A DNA stretch of 58,000 bases. It comes from Adiantum capillus-veneris (Eukaryota > Streptophyta > Polypodiopsida > Polypodiales > Pteridaceae). This document shows positions 11,294-22,892 of this stretch, in pieces. A program made the position numbers and the translations under genes. How positions within the stretch are numbered: position 1 is the first letter of the stretch; each line of letters begins with the position of its first letter. The stretch is taken from contig CM043963.1 of the NCBI GenBank assembly GCA_014529385.2, positions 103,462,912-103,520,911 of the forward strand, read 5' to 3'. The notes below the pieces were generated by a model that was not told where the DNA came from, made no database searches, and saw only the letters and a program-made list of their open reading frames with translations.

Positions 11294-11697
11294 ATCAACA
11301 CACACAAAAAACACCTCTCTCGCTCTCTCTCTCTAGGGATTTCATTCACGTCTTCACGTGAAGTGTGAAGCGATAATAACTCATGTTATTAACATTCCAT
11401 GGGAGTGTTAATAACAACAAATTCACAATGAATGGCTAAAACTGCTGTCAAGCAGTTGGTGGTCTTGCCAGGAAGGCACCAGGACTCTTGCTGTGAGAGT
11501 TTGTGAGGAAGCTCAAGGGTTATGAGAAGGAGCTAAGATGTAGATAACATAGCTTCTAGAGCTAAAGAAGAAATGTAGCCAAAGAAGCCACTCAGTTTCC
11601 CTTACAAACACATACGTGTTGGAGAGAACTCATGAAAGATAGTCAAAACAAAACAAATATAAAAACCTCGAGATTACGATCATATCGTAACATGGGT

Positions 11698-12171
11698 AGG
11701 ATTAAAGGGTTAATGGATGAGTTAATGATATTTAATCTTCGTTGTCCAAATAGCTACGGATTGATCTTTGGAACCGTAGCTTTGTGCTTACTATAATGTA
11801 TATGTTTTGTCTAGCGATGGGGATTAGTTGTGAGTACAAATCCTCTTGATTCATAATAAAATAACCACACTCACATCAAAAGAGAAGTTATAGTCAATAA
11901 TAGGTAGTATGATGGGATATGGTGAGAGAAGGGTAGGATAAAAGGGTTAATGGATGAGTTAATGATATTTAATCTTTGTTGTCCAAATAGCTACGGATTG
12001 CTCTTTGGAACTGTAGCTTTGTGCTTACTATAATGTATATGTTTTGTCTAGCGATGGGGATTAGTTGTGAGTACAAATCCTCTTGATTCATAATAAAATA
12101 ACCACACTCACATCAAAAGAAAAGTTATAGTCAATAATAAGTAGTATGATGGGATCTGGTGAGAGAAGTAT
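11698..12171. repeat. 237-bp tandem duplication
   Basis: 11698-11934 and 11935-12171 are nearly identical. The unit runs from AGGATTAAAGGGTTAATGG to GGTGAGAGAAG. The left copy stops exactly where the right copy continues into the SRKI-family ORF, so the left copy carries only the last codons of that ORF, on the minus strand. Confidence 0.93.
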
Positions 12172-12390
12172 TTCGTTGAGCCTTTCAGGACCAAATAGAA
12201 ACACTATGCGTTGCTGAAAGTGAATCTTTCGACTAATCCAAATGTTGACCCTAATAGATTGCATAGAATGGAAATGAAAGAAATCACCTCTATGTGGATT
12301 ATGGTTATTCATCGATGATATACTTAGTATGTTCAAAGATAAAGGTGTGAAAGAAGTGAAAGAAGAAGAAGAAGAGAGTTTCTCTTCCAA
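12088..12390 (-). CDS. Small ORF of the SRKI/SFDV family, copy 1
   Basis: The 100-codon minus-strand ORF overlaps the right copy of the 237-bp duplication. Its C-terminal half contains IRVNIWISRKIHFQQRIVF, LFGPERLNEILLSPDPII and NFSFDVSVVILL, then a stop. This matches two ORFs in element B (42358-42804) and a minus-strand relic at 20877-21072, all ending at the same place. The N-terminal Ser/Phe-rich part is translated CT repeat and may not be native. I do not recognise the domain. It is hydrophobic and beta-like with no signal peptide. The true start is unclear. Confidence 0.6.
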   Translation of the reverse strand: MEEKLSSSSSFTSFTPLSLNILSISSMNNHNPHRGDFFHFHSMQSIRVNIWISRKIHFQQRIVFLFGPERLNEILLSPDPIILLIIDYNFSFDVSVVILL

Positions 12391-14116
12391 GCCCTATTGT
12401 TGCCCTTAGGCAATAAGGATATTGCAGGGAGAGAAGTACTTGTAGCAAGGAGATTCTAGAGTTTGTGGAAGAGAATGAGAACCTTAAGAGAGATAAGTGC
12501 TTGTGAAAGATAAAGATATGGTTACTAACCTTGTGCACATAATTGTTTCCCGCAAGAAGGTTGTGCCCGTTACATTGACAAGATTGTTGCTTGAATACCT
12601 TCCAATGAAACAATTAGGACACAACAAGAGAGATGAAAGGAGGAGTAAAGATAGAATTAGAGATAGATCTAAGTGTGGTGGTGGTATTAAAGATAAATAA
12701 TGAGAGATAGATATGGAGTTAAAGACAAGTATTGGACTAGATATGCAAATGAAAGAAAAACTAGCAACATATATCTTACATGAGAGCAATCGCCACCACC
12801 TTAATGGAGAGAGAAGATGAGGCAAGACTTCAGCCTTTCTTCAAGAGAAATTGTGGCACTAAGATGAGTGTGTCACTATGGAATTGAGCTATTCTCACTC
12901 ACTCATAACTTGCCCCCAATGAAGAGAAGGTTGCCCTTTTTATAGGTGAGGGAGCCATGTTTTACATAATCACTTGATTAGGCTAAAGAGTTAGCCCAAA
13001 TCAAATGTTCTTTGGACATTTCTTAAAATGGGCTATATTAGGACTCAAAATATCATGAAATTCATCATTTTTGGTCGTTGAGGCTCCATGTGGGTGCATG
13101 ATGTATATGGGCCCCACCTAGGCATCTTTTGTGTGGCTCCAGCAGGAGGTTCCAACTTGTGTCTCTTGTCCTTCAAGGCATCTTTGAGGTGTCACATTCA
13201 CATGCTTGTGTCTTTTATCCTACAAATATATTATTTTATGGAAAAAGACCAAGATTACCTCTTTTCACTTGATTCACATGTTTACCATCTCTTCTTGCAG
13301 TGTAGTTGTGAGAGGCTTTTTCACTCTTTTTCCTGTAACTTTTGACCTGTAACTCGGATTGACATGCTTCAAAAGGAAAAATTGGCCTACTAAAAGAGAT
13401 TGAATTGGTTTTGGCCTTTTCTCCACGCCCTTAGGTTGGGATTTTCAAATTGGGATGGTCCAAGAATCTTTGGATCTTCCTTTTCATAAAGTCTTGTAGT
13501 AGGCCCTTCCCTCTTGTATGTATCCAAGAAGGTATGCATTATTGAAGGGTTATATTATTAAATAAATGTGAAAAGAAGAAAATAATTTATATATGTTAGG
13601 GTATAGCTGAGATATTAGAATAAATATACAAATGCTTTTTCCCTAGACAAAAAGAGGCACAATCATTGATACTTCTCTTGCAGTACTTTCTAATAGTAAT
13701 GTACATTTATATTACTTCCAAGGTAATACTAAGGTATGGTAGAAAGCTTTTATTTATGCATATGAGTATTATATGAAGTATACTTATGCATCAAAAAGTT
13801 ACAAGATAAATCGTTTAATGCCCGTTCCCACTATATACGTGTCACAGCACGACACCGCGCCTTCTTGTTAGCCCATTGGGCGTCCCTTTTGGCCCGTCAG
13901 GCCCCGTCCGGCAAGCAGCGATGCTTGAGGCTTGGCTATTTCCTCTTCCCGGCCCCCACATTTGGAGGTGACTATATTAACATTTCCCCCTCCTCTTAGC
14001 TTTCCATTTTGTCACGCTTTGCAAAGATTTCCACTAGAAATCTTAGTTGAGATTTACCTGTAATTGGATTTCATTAAGGTAGCTTTGATCACTATATTTT
14101 ATAAAGTCCACGAATA
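12391..14116. other. Intergenic DNA; one minus-strand TATA-like site
   Basis: I found no supported gene. CCTATAAAAAGG on the minus strand (about 12935-12946) lies upstream of the SRKI-family ORF in the sense of transcription and could be a promoter for it or the end of an LTR. A short GC-rich patch lies at 13850-13960. Confidence 0.4.
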
Positions 14117-14740
14117 GTTACCTCCCTTAGGTATCTATCCACCTGGACACGGGTTTGGGTAGGGAGCATCCTCGTGGAGGGTTTAGGTGGTGCAAGTGGT
14201 TGGAGCTCATTTCTATAGATGGAAGGGAGCGCTGCTTATCACTACACCTGTGTAATTTTCTGTTACGTTTAGTTGCCTTCCCAGGGTGTCTATCCGCTTA
14301 GAAATAGGTTTGGGTACGGATAATCTTCATGGAGGGTTTAGGTGGTGCTAGTGCCTAGGGGCTCAATTCTATAGTTGGAATGGAGTGCTTCTTATCACTA
14401 CACCGAGGTACTTGTCTATTGCATTTAGTTACCTCCCCTGGTTGTCTACCCGCATGGAAATAGGTTTGGATAGGGAGCATCCTTGTGAAGAGTTTAGATG
14501 GTGCAAGTGCTTGGGACTCATTTTTATTGTTGTAATGGAGGGATTCTTATCACTACACCGACGTACTTCTTTGTTACGTTTAGTTACCTTCCCTGGGTGT
14601 CTATCCACGTTTGAAAACAGGTTTGGATAGGGAGCATCCTTGTGAAGGGTTTAGATGGTGCAAGTGCCTGGGGCTCATTTTTATGGTTGGAATGGAGCAC
14701 TCCTCATCACTACAACGACATACTTATCTGCTCATTTCTA
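14117..14740. repeat. Four-copy 155-bp tandem repeat
   Basis: Units begin at 14117, 14272, 14428 and 14583 (GTTACCTYCCYTRGGTRTCTA), for a period of 155-156 bp. Each holds GGGTTTAGGTGGTGCAAGTG-like and GGAGCTCATTTCTAT-like words and ends TTATCACTACACCGA. It lies directly before the hAT relic. The later two copies are more alike than the first. Confidence 0.93.
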
Positions 14741-14883
14741 TTGTTGGAATGGAGCAATCCTCACATTACCATCAATTTCATGTCTCTGTTTGATTTATTT
14801 TATATGTATATTATTTCTCTTTTTATACAAATATTCAATTAAATCCAACTTTTAAAAACTTTACATTTTTGTGATTGTATAAA

Positions 14884-16610
14884 TGCATAGGTGTCTTGTG
14901 AACTTATCATGGACACTAATGCTTGCTCCCAAAACATCAATGCAGCTACTTCTAGTCGCCCATCAACTAGTGGTCATTGATGAAGGATTAACCAATGGAG
15001 CTTTCAATAAATGGAAGCGCAATGCCGGTGGTAAGGGGCCAAGCCGTGAGTGGAAATTTTCTGAGAATGTAAAATCATTTATAGATTGGCATTGCAAATT
15101 ATGTGGCAAAGACACTTTTTGAGGTGCACCTCGTATTAGGGAACACTTCCTTGGATCATGGAATGGAACAACTAATAGAGAAAATGGAGGAAGATGTAAT
15201 GTCGCAGGTCATGAGAGTGATACGAAATGCTTGAGAGAGTTATTAGGAGGGGTAGACAATGCAAAGCTACCTAGAATACTGACTCCTAGCGGGTTGGCTT
15301 TAGAGCACCAAAGTAGTGTTGGCTCAACACAAGGGAGACAAAATAGTGGTGCACCCTCCATGCCGGTCACCCCCCACACACACACACACACAAAGAGCTA
15401 GAACTTAAGATGGATCACCTGAGTACAAGTTTGAAATGCATAGAATGAGGGTAAAGTGAGTATGGTGCTAGTTTTCCCTCTCCATCGTATCACCTAATGC
15501 ACACAACATTCTTGGATAAATGCTTTGTAGACACCCAAAAGGAGGTTGATAGACTGGTCTTGAAATCAATTGATCAAAGAGGATACACTATAGTCAGTGA
15601 TGGATGGTCAAATGTCCAACGTAGACCACTAATTAGTAAATATTGTTTAGTCCTCGAAGGGAGTGCTTTATTAAAGCAGTTGACAACTAGGGTGAGATAA
15701 AGTCAAGGAGCTATATAACTGAAATAATAATAAAGACAATTCATCAAATATGTGTCCCAATGTAATACAAGTGATCATGGACAATGCAAAAAACTATAGA
15801 GCAGCTGGTCGTCTCTTGGAGGAGTGCTTTCCTAGCTTGTATATGTTTGGTTGCAATGCTCATAGCTTGAAGCTTGTGTTGTTGTATCGATATAAAAAAG
15901 ATAAAACTAATTGGTTCAATGAATTATAGATAAAGCAAGGAATATGGTGAAGTTTATTTTGAATAGCCAACATGTGCTAGACATGTATTGGCAACCTATT
16001 TCCACAATATTGAAGCTTCTACGCAAAACAGAATTTTGCACTAATTTCTACACTATGGAAAGTCTATTGCAAATAAAAAATGTTGTTTTGGAGACACTTG
16101 TTTGTGCTAGCTTCTATAAGTGGAAAGTAGAGCAACCAGAAAGAGTAAAAACAAAGGTGCATTCCTTGAAAGTGTTTATTGATGATAAATACTTTTCGTA
16201 TGATGCTGCTGACACATACATAGTGATGAGGCCTATGATGATATCCTTAAGTCAGTTTGATCTTAAGTTACCCAATATAGGAAAGGTGTAAATGGAGTGG
16301 TATAATGTTCAAGAGAGTTTGAACTCTCCTTCAGGTCCTGAAATTTTTTTTATAAAGACTTGGAGAGCACCTTTTAATAAATCCAAAAGGGATATCTTAA
16401 ATAAGTATGTACATGCTCGATGGGTGTGAGGTCCCCAACCATGGAAGATTGGGGCAACTTGATAGATGGCCTTCCTTTATTCTCAAGTTCTGTTGATGAC
16501 ACCCTACTCCGTTTCCATGAATTAGAGATACGAGCAATAGAAGAGAGGAAGCCCTCTATCCATCGTGATCGTGGCTGTCAGGTCATATGCCACAGACCAG
16601 GTCGATAAAT
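14884..16610 (+). pseudogene. hAT-type transposase relic (BED finger and DUF659)
   Basis: Pieces in order fit a plant hAT transposase. A BED-like finger (WHCKLCGKDTF then REHFLGSW, 15085-15155) is followed by the DUF659 motif TIVSDGWSNVQRRPLISK (about 15588-15645), the catalytic-core piece VIMDNAKNYRAAGRLLEE followed by FGCNAHSLKL (about 15770-15875), and a helical C-terminal part (15944-16291). The frame changes several times and stops are frequent. The dimerisation end (near 16500-16600, LLRFHELEIRAIEERKPS) is uncertain. No clear terminal inverted repeats or 8-bp duplication were found, so the element limits are unknown. Confidence 0.8.
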
Positions 16611-16619
16611 CAAAGGATT

Positions 16620-17040
16620 CTAATGAAAACTAATTTCTATATCACAAAGATACAATCTCATTGACATACTTAAGATCTATAAACAACACCTTTTTTACCA
16701 CGTCTAAGAGGCACGGCCGCCATTCATAAATCATAGGTGTGATATGAGACTTATACTTAACTAACTAATAATCTTGTGAAAAGTACTCAACTAGTCAGGT
16801 CCACCCATCCGTAGACGTAGATCCGTTAGGATACTAGTCTCCCACTTTCCACACCACACTCACCCATTCTTCTTGTTTCTTAATTACGACACTGTTTTAC
16901 AAATACAAACAAGGTTCTTTTATTATTTTCAGACATAGGTTTGTTCATACAACCCTTCAAACAACACCAAAATAATTCAAACAAGGCCTAATGAAGACAG
17001 TCCTATATTTCAACAAAAATAACTCCTATTCTTATGAGTT
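16620..17040 (-). repeat. Inverted, diverged copy of the 7980-8440 repeat
   Basis: The reverse complement carries TTTGAAGGGTTGTATGAAC, GTGAGTGTGGTGTGGAAAGT, GGATGGGTGGACC and GGCGGCCGTGCCTC in the same order as 8070-8330. It sits just after the hAT relic, so the two may be parts of one old element, or this may be a separate solo-LTR copy. Confidence 0.7.
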
Positions 17041-17130
17041 TTCCCTTACCCGCGAACTTTCTCTGTCTAACCAACAAAGCCTTTGCAAAGGATTTATTTG
17101 CTAACTGCAAAATGCACAACCTTTCCATCT

Positions 17131-17240
17131 TGCTAACCGCGAGGCATCCCGCTAACCACGAGGCATCTTGCTAACCACTAGGCATATCACTAACCGTGAG
17201 GCATCTTAATAACCACGGGGCATCTTGCTAACCACAAGGA
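17131..17240. repeat. 19-20 bp GCTAACCACGAGGCATCTT minisatellite
   Basis: About five and a half degenerate units run from 17131 (17131-17150, 17151-17169, 17170-17189 and on). Confidence 0.85.
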
Positions 17241-18038
17241 ACAAAGAGAGTTGATAACCTTAGCTTAATCTCCGCTAATCGTGGAATCATCTCGCTACCA
17301 GGGATAGCATTGTAGGCTAGCACTTTATTGGGGTGCTGAACAATTTGAAGCCATGTAAACTCTTTTTTTGTGACTCGTGGCCCTTTTGCCAAGGGAGATA
17401 CCACAATTACTTTTTTATTGTCTTTCAACAGGGGAGTTTGACTAATGCCATTTATGACTTTAAAAAAATTTGTTGTCTTGAATCAATGGGCGGATTTAAA
17501 CACTTTTCATTTATAAGGTTAGTTTACAAGTTATTTTTACAGCATTGCTTATCAACAATGTCATATGTTTCTTTAATAGTGTGTACAACCACTAGAGTTA
17601 AGTACATTTAGGACACTAGTATCTAGTATTAGGACCACAATGTTGGATATACACCAAGAAAGACCATTAAATCATTCACATATCAATTTTTCCATGTTTG
17701 GTTACAAGGCAGTTTGCTTTAACATTCATTGCAAGGGTATCATATACCATGTTTGGTTACAAGGCAGTTTGCTTTAACATTGCAAGGGTATCATATACCG
17801 TGATTCAAAAGTCACTAAAGTTTTAGAAGGCTTCAGCTTTCATTGCAAGGGGGACATATACAGTGATTAAAAAGTTACTACAACCCACTCCAGGTTATGA
17901 TTTTTACAAAGATAAATTTAGGTTATCCAAAATAGAGTCTCTCTCCGTTGTAGTGGCCGCCACTAAGTGTTGACAGTCTTTCTCCATTTTGAACATAGAA
18001 TACATAAGCTCGTCAGTTAGAGCCTTGCAAATATGGAA
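17241..18038. other. Intergenic DNA with a 55-bp duplication
   Basis: CATGTTTGGTTACAAGGCAG and following bases recur at 17693 and 17748. A third, weaker piece (TTCATTGCAAGGGGGACATA) follows near 17838. I see no supported gene. Confidence 0.5.
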
Positions 18039-18880
18039 TTATTTTTTATTTACCATGTTTTTCATGAGACATGGCAAATGGTACATGTGGCCGCAAGCTA
18101 TTCTGTAGTGACCGCTCCAACTACAGAAAAAGTGTCCACAAATCGGGCAAGGATCCACTGTGTCTTCTATGTAAGATGTGGTTGCAATGTGTTGGGATGC
18201 TTGATCATAGTCATGATCGATTGTTGTTGTTGACACCGCTCCTCCATTTCACAGAGGTCATGCTTGAGGATCTTGATGTCTCTCTATAACTCTTTTGAGT
18301 TACTCGTGTCACCTTCACATGTTGTTTATGTGGGGGTATGAATCTGTGTAGCATCATGTGTTTGCATAGCAGCACTAGCCAATGCATATCTTAGCTCCTC
18401 TCGTGATATTGTAATTATCTCACTTTGGATATCCACTATGTTTTTATTGGGGGCCCTGTTGTTGAAGTCCATTGGGTCATTTTGAACATATTTCATGTAT
18501 AGCATCTTTGCAAAGCACAAGGGAAAATCCGTGTGGTTTAGTGTACTCCCTATGCATGCAAGGTATATGGCCTTAGTGTGCATGCGAGTTTTTGGCACAA
18601 CACATTTGTCCCACTTCAATCTCCCCTTGTGGATGGAGAATTTAGACATAGTCGGCCATGCTTCCTTGACCGTCTCTGTGGTTACACATTTGTTGATGTC
18701 TTTTCATTGCTTTCAATTTGTCACTGCCCACTCACTGGTCCGTGAAAAAACTCTTGCTCAATCATTGCAGATAGTTGCATTTGCAAGTGCTCACAAGCAG
18801 ACACACTATTTTTTAGATTTCTCATGTTCATCCATGCTTGATAGAAACACATTTACAATGTCTTCAATGAATGATAAAAA
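18039..18880 (-). pseudogene. Decayed gene fragment with RING-like finger
   Basis: On the minus strand, coding character runs from about 18880 (SSMDEHEKS) through VTTETVKEAWPTMSKF and DKCVVPKTRMHTKAIYLAC (18649-18326). After stops and a frame change it continues to a cysteine/histidine cluster, CPICGHFFCSW...CGHMYHLPCLMK (about 18150-18050). The spacing C-X2-C-X14-C-X-H-X2-H-X2-C is the first half of a RING finger; the last C-X2-C pair is not seen before the stop. A kinase-like relic lies upstream on the same strand (19745-20450), with a 104-bp tandem array between them, so both may be remains of one gene. No host orthologue is recognised. Confidence 0.5.
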
Positions 18881-18889
18881 CTTAAGTTT

Positions 18890-19420
18890 AAACCACAGAA
18901 GCACATTTACATTTCCAAATCCGTTGGTGCAAATTGATTTAAGTTATCAAAACACACCACACTCTATATTGACCTCTTTGCACCATGGTCCATCATTATA
19001 ATTTAGAGACTTTACTAGCAAATTCGATGTCCAAAATTCGATAGAAACTATCACAACACACCACATACTGTATTGAATTGCTTTGCATCATGAGTCCACC
19101 ACTATAAGAAAAAATTTACTTGAAAATCGAGTGGATAGAAATTGAAATAAAATACCAAAAGAAACCACATAGTGTATTGATCACTTTGCACCATCGTCCA
19201 TCACTATACAAAAAATTTCCTTTTCTACTCTAGCGTCTAGAAATCATTAAAAAATTTGCACAACAAACCACGTAATATATTTAATCCATTTGCACTCTAG
19301 GTCCATCACTTTACAGAAACATCCATTCGCAAATTTGAAGGCTAGAAATTGATTTAAATTTTCACAACTCACCACATACTGTACTAAAACACTTTGCACC
19401 TTGGTCCATAAGTAATGAGA
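18890..19420. repeat. 104-bp tandem array (about five units)
   Basis: The word CCAC in CACACCACATACTGTATTGA recurs with a 103-104 bp period at 18957, 19061, 19165, 19268 and 19372. Each unit also has TTTGCACCATGGTCCATCA-like and TAGAAATTGA-like words. A decayed sixth unit follows to about 19530. ORFs on both strands here are repeat products. Confidence 0.9.
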
Positions 19421-19744
19421 GACAGTGTAGAAATGACAGAGATATAATTTAACTCCATGGTCCATGAATATACAAAAAAATCCATTTTCAAGTCCGATAT
19501 TGAAAAATCCGATTAGATAATTACCATGAGCAAATTGAACAAGACTGGTGTCTACAAAAGTGAACATAAAAACTAGAATCTAGGCATCATATCACTAAGA
19601 AGATGCAAACACACCTCTAAGTTGAACTCTAACATATCCAAATGCTCACTTAGGTTGCTTTAAATAGTTTTTGTGCATTATGCTGACAATCATGCTTTTG
19701 CTATTTCCAAGGCACGTTGTAATGTTTTGAATTTTGTTTACACC

Positions 19745-20450
19745 ACACATAGTTTCTTGATGCAGAAAGAAACTGCATAGGTGTTGATGGCTTTAGAATA
19801 CGAGAAGGCATATTTTGGCTTGCAAAGGTCGGGGTCCCTCAGGGCATAGGGCATGCTTTGTGGAGTCCCTGATATTGGTTGTTCGCTTCTCAATGCCCAC
19901 TCACAATGCCAATCCCCAATCAATGACACCCACACATGGCACACCCTCCTTGGTGAAATTAGTCATGATGTTCCATGGGTGCAAGTCACAATGTATAACT
20001 CCTTTTCATGTGCCATGGTCTTCACTATGGCATCCATAAAAGAAGGTGCCCAATTAAGCAGATGCTTGCAAATCTCTAACTCTTGCTCTATGGGGAGTAT
20101 CTAGGATATTCCTTTTGAGCTACCAGTACGTTAGAAAATTTTCCTTTAGGTGGTGGAACACACTCTAACATGTCACCCAGATCCATTCCATTAAAGCAAG
20201 GAAAGGTGAGGGACCATGGATCTTAGTGTGTTTGTGTTATGCATCATACAATGCCCCTATGGAACAATTGCATGCTCGCCCCTAGAGAAAAAGATTGGCG
20301 GATCTCTGTTGCATCTCCTTTGGATTCCTTACATATTTCACTTTTGATGGCAGCTAAGTGACTCCTTTGATGGTGCACTCTAACACAACTCTATAGCATC
20401 CTTTGCCAAGCTTTCTACCATGCTTGATAGCTTAGCGTGTGAAGTAAACA
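19745..20450 (-). pseudogene. Protein-kinase-like pseudogene
   Basis: The kinase landmarks occur in order on the minus strand: glycine loop LGKGCYRVVLECTIKG (about 20415-20370), the lysine of AAIKSE (about 20353-20337), a hinge-like ALME and MDLGDMLEC (about 20215-20175), the catalytic loop GVIHCDLHPWNIM (about 20005-19965) and the metal site VGVIDWGLAL (about 19935-19905). The loop has Asp and Asn as required, and IDWG replaces DFG. At least three stops and four frame changes lie between the pieces. HxDLHPxN with IDWG is reminiscent of APH-like and atypical kinases, while the glycine loop is of the eukaryotic type. An SRKI-family relic lies 430 bp upstream on the same strand. Confidence 0.72.
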
Positions 20451-20876
20451 CCAATGGCACACTGGGACATAAAGCGAGTGTGCACTAAATGCACACACCT
20501 TTTCTCATCAATTTTGACGGTGCATCCTCTGAGTCACCATGAAAAAAAGCCTCCTTGGTATGGAAAAAGACCCTCTTTGGTTTGTCAAAAGACCCTTCAA
20601 AATGATGAAAAAAATTCTTTATGGAGCCCATTGGCCATTTTTAGCAAGTCATGGTCAACTGGACACTAGTTTATGTTGGTAGGTTTGCATGGGAAAACAC
20701 CGCTGGTAAGCCTAGTCAACTTCTTTCTCTCTCACTTTCTTTGCATAGTGGGAAGGGTCCCCCCTCAGGCACCAGTGATAGTGCTAGTGGGGTCCCTTCA
20801 AACCTCTTCAAACACACGTGCAAGAACCCAAAACTTTTCACTACCCAATCCCCAGAAACTTCAATGGAGCTCAGTT

Positions 20877-21072
20877 TTAGATAAGGACAAACACGTGCAC
20901 ATCAAATGAGTTTTCATAGTTAATCATTGGAATTACAACAGGCAAAGGACATTCCAGGATCTCTCGTAATCTTCTTGGCTCGAACATAAAGACTATGCGC
21001 TGTTGGAAAAAAATCTTCCTGGACACATGAACATTTATCTGGATTCTCTAAGTTAAATGAAAAGGAGTGAAT
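20877..21072 (-). pseudogene. SRKI/SFDV family relic, copy 2
   Basis: The minus strand reads INVHVSRKIFFQQRIVFMF, EPRRLREILECPLPVVIP and MINYENSFDVHVFVLI, then TAA (20879-20877). Upstream residues (FSFNLE) are in another frame, so there is one frameshift near 21050. The match to the ORFs at 42592-42804 and 12088-12390 spans the whole C-terminal half, including the stop. It lies just before the kinase-like relic on the same strand. Function is unknown. Confidence 0.65.
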
Positions 21073-22892
21073 TGAGGGCCATTTTGATCATCCATTAAAG
21101 TCAACCATGAAGCTCCCAAGAAGGCACACCTGACTTATCCTCTGATTTTGCCAAAATTTCAACAGCATAACAACATAAATGGCTTAAAAGACCAAAAACC
21201 ACCCATCATAACTTGGAAAAATTTTGACAGAGTTTCCCCAGAAGTAGAGCGGTGAGAACCCGAAATATAGACTGTATATGTATGCATAAACTACCAACAA
21301 TAGAACTCGAGCATCAAGTAGGAATCACTAGTATATAGCCTATGGCGAGGTCACAAAAAGGGTGCTCCAGCTACCTGTATCACCGAAAGGATCTCCACAT
21401 TTGAGAATCCCCCAGCTCAATAAAACCTCACGCTATCGACCCTCACATGAAGGCTTATGAAAATCTCGTCTAGTCAAGTCTCAGAAATGACTATCTTCCA
21501 GACCAAGTATCAAAAATGGCTGGGACTGCCAAATAAAACCAAGTATGGCTCCACAAAGGCGTACAATGGTAGTTTGCACAAGTAACGTACAATCCAGCAG
21601 ACAATGCGCTCAAACTCGCGCCAAGTGATGCATACCCACTACAACTGCAAGTGACACCATTGCTAGTATATCATTGTACTCTAGCTACATGTACCTGTGT
21701 GAACCGCATGTACCTGTCCCTGTAACCTATAACCTATAGTCTATAACCTATAGTCTGCAACCTGTAATCCCGAATCTCGAATCTCGAAGCTCGAAGCTCG
21801 AAGCAGAAGGTACTCGAAAAAGATCCTCAGTGGGGGTGCCAAAAGAATGTGAGCGGGATGGAAACACACAGAACACCTCTATAATGACCCGACACACACT
21901 CTTGGGAAGATACACACACACACACACACACACTATGGGGCACCACTCGGCTTACACAATCCACCTGGCCGAGACAGGGAACACACCGATGGAGTGAGAG
22001 GAGAGAGACTATCCACTTGCCCACTCCACACAAAGAGACACACACACACACACACCACACCCAAAAACATCAGCTCAAAAGAGGAGAATTTATGATGTTT
22101 AAATGCAATAGAGATTGGTCCAACACCAATGGTGCAAATAGCTCACACAATATGGGTAAAATATACCAGATACAATCATAAATTGGAGTAGAAGATTCGC
22201 TCATAGAAGAAACTTACACAGCCAAAATAGCAGAAAAACAGTGAGAAATTTGGCAAAATGTGCAGCGCCATCGCATTCGGAACGGCCCAAAACCCCAGTC
22301 TACAATGTCAAAGTGCTCAAATCCGACCCCGGATGAGCAGTTTATGGCCAAAACAGGGTCCAAAATGGGCAAAAACACAGTTTCGGTTGTTCCTCCTCTT
22401 CTCTCCACTCTTTTTTTTGGTCTTCTCTCTGGTTTTTCAGTTCACACACTTAGCTTTATTACTTGGGCACCCTTGGCCTTTTAGATGACCTCAAACTGAT
22501 CCCGAACAGGCCAAAAACTGACCTCGCAGTGCATAGTTGTCACAAGAAAACACCCACATTGTGTCCGTACTTCTCCACGTACAAATATTGATCCCATACC
22601 TCCTGACGCCACTAGATGCCATTTGATGCACCTGCTTACCTCATGTCATCGGCCCGCGGATAGCTTATTCCGGAAGTTTTACGCGCTACCAACTCCTCAT
22701 TATTATAGAAAAAACACACTGGTACTGGTGACGATGAAAAGCGATGCACTATGTACATGTTGTCCTACCTGTACACATGTGGGACCCACGTAACTACCTG
22801 GCTCTGGAAAATAGGCCATCCTTTATTTGATGCACCATGCATAGGTATGTACATATGCGCAATCCCTTGTTCCAAAAAACTCCTGACAACTC
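21073..22892. other. Intergenic DNA with microsatellites
   Basis: I found no supported gene. CTATAACCTATAGT-type and TCGAAGC short tandem repeats lie at 21720-21805. AC runs lie at 21910-21932 and 22038-22055. Overlapping ORFs on both strands at 22214-22488 have no recognisable content. Confidence 0.5.

Noticed and set aside
18495-19001. 168-codon plus-strand ORF
   Set aside because: It is antisense to the RING-like relic and runs into the 104-bp repeats; no recognisable protein content.
19247-19567. 106-codon minus-strand ORF rich in Phe, Cys and Trp
   Set aside because: It repeats internally with the 104-bp DNA period, so it is a product of the array.
22214-22488. Overlapping ORFs on both strands
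   Set aside because: Same stretch open in three frames with no motif or codon pattern; judged chance.
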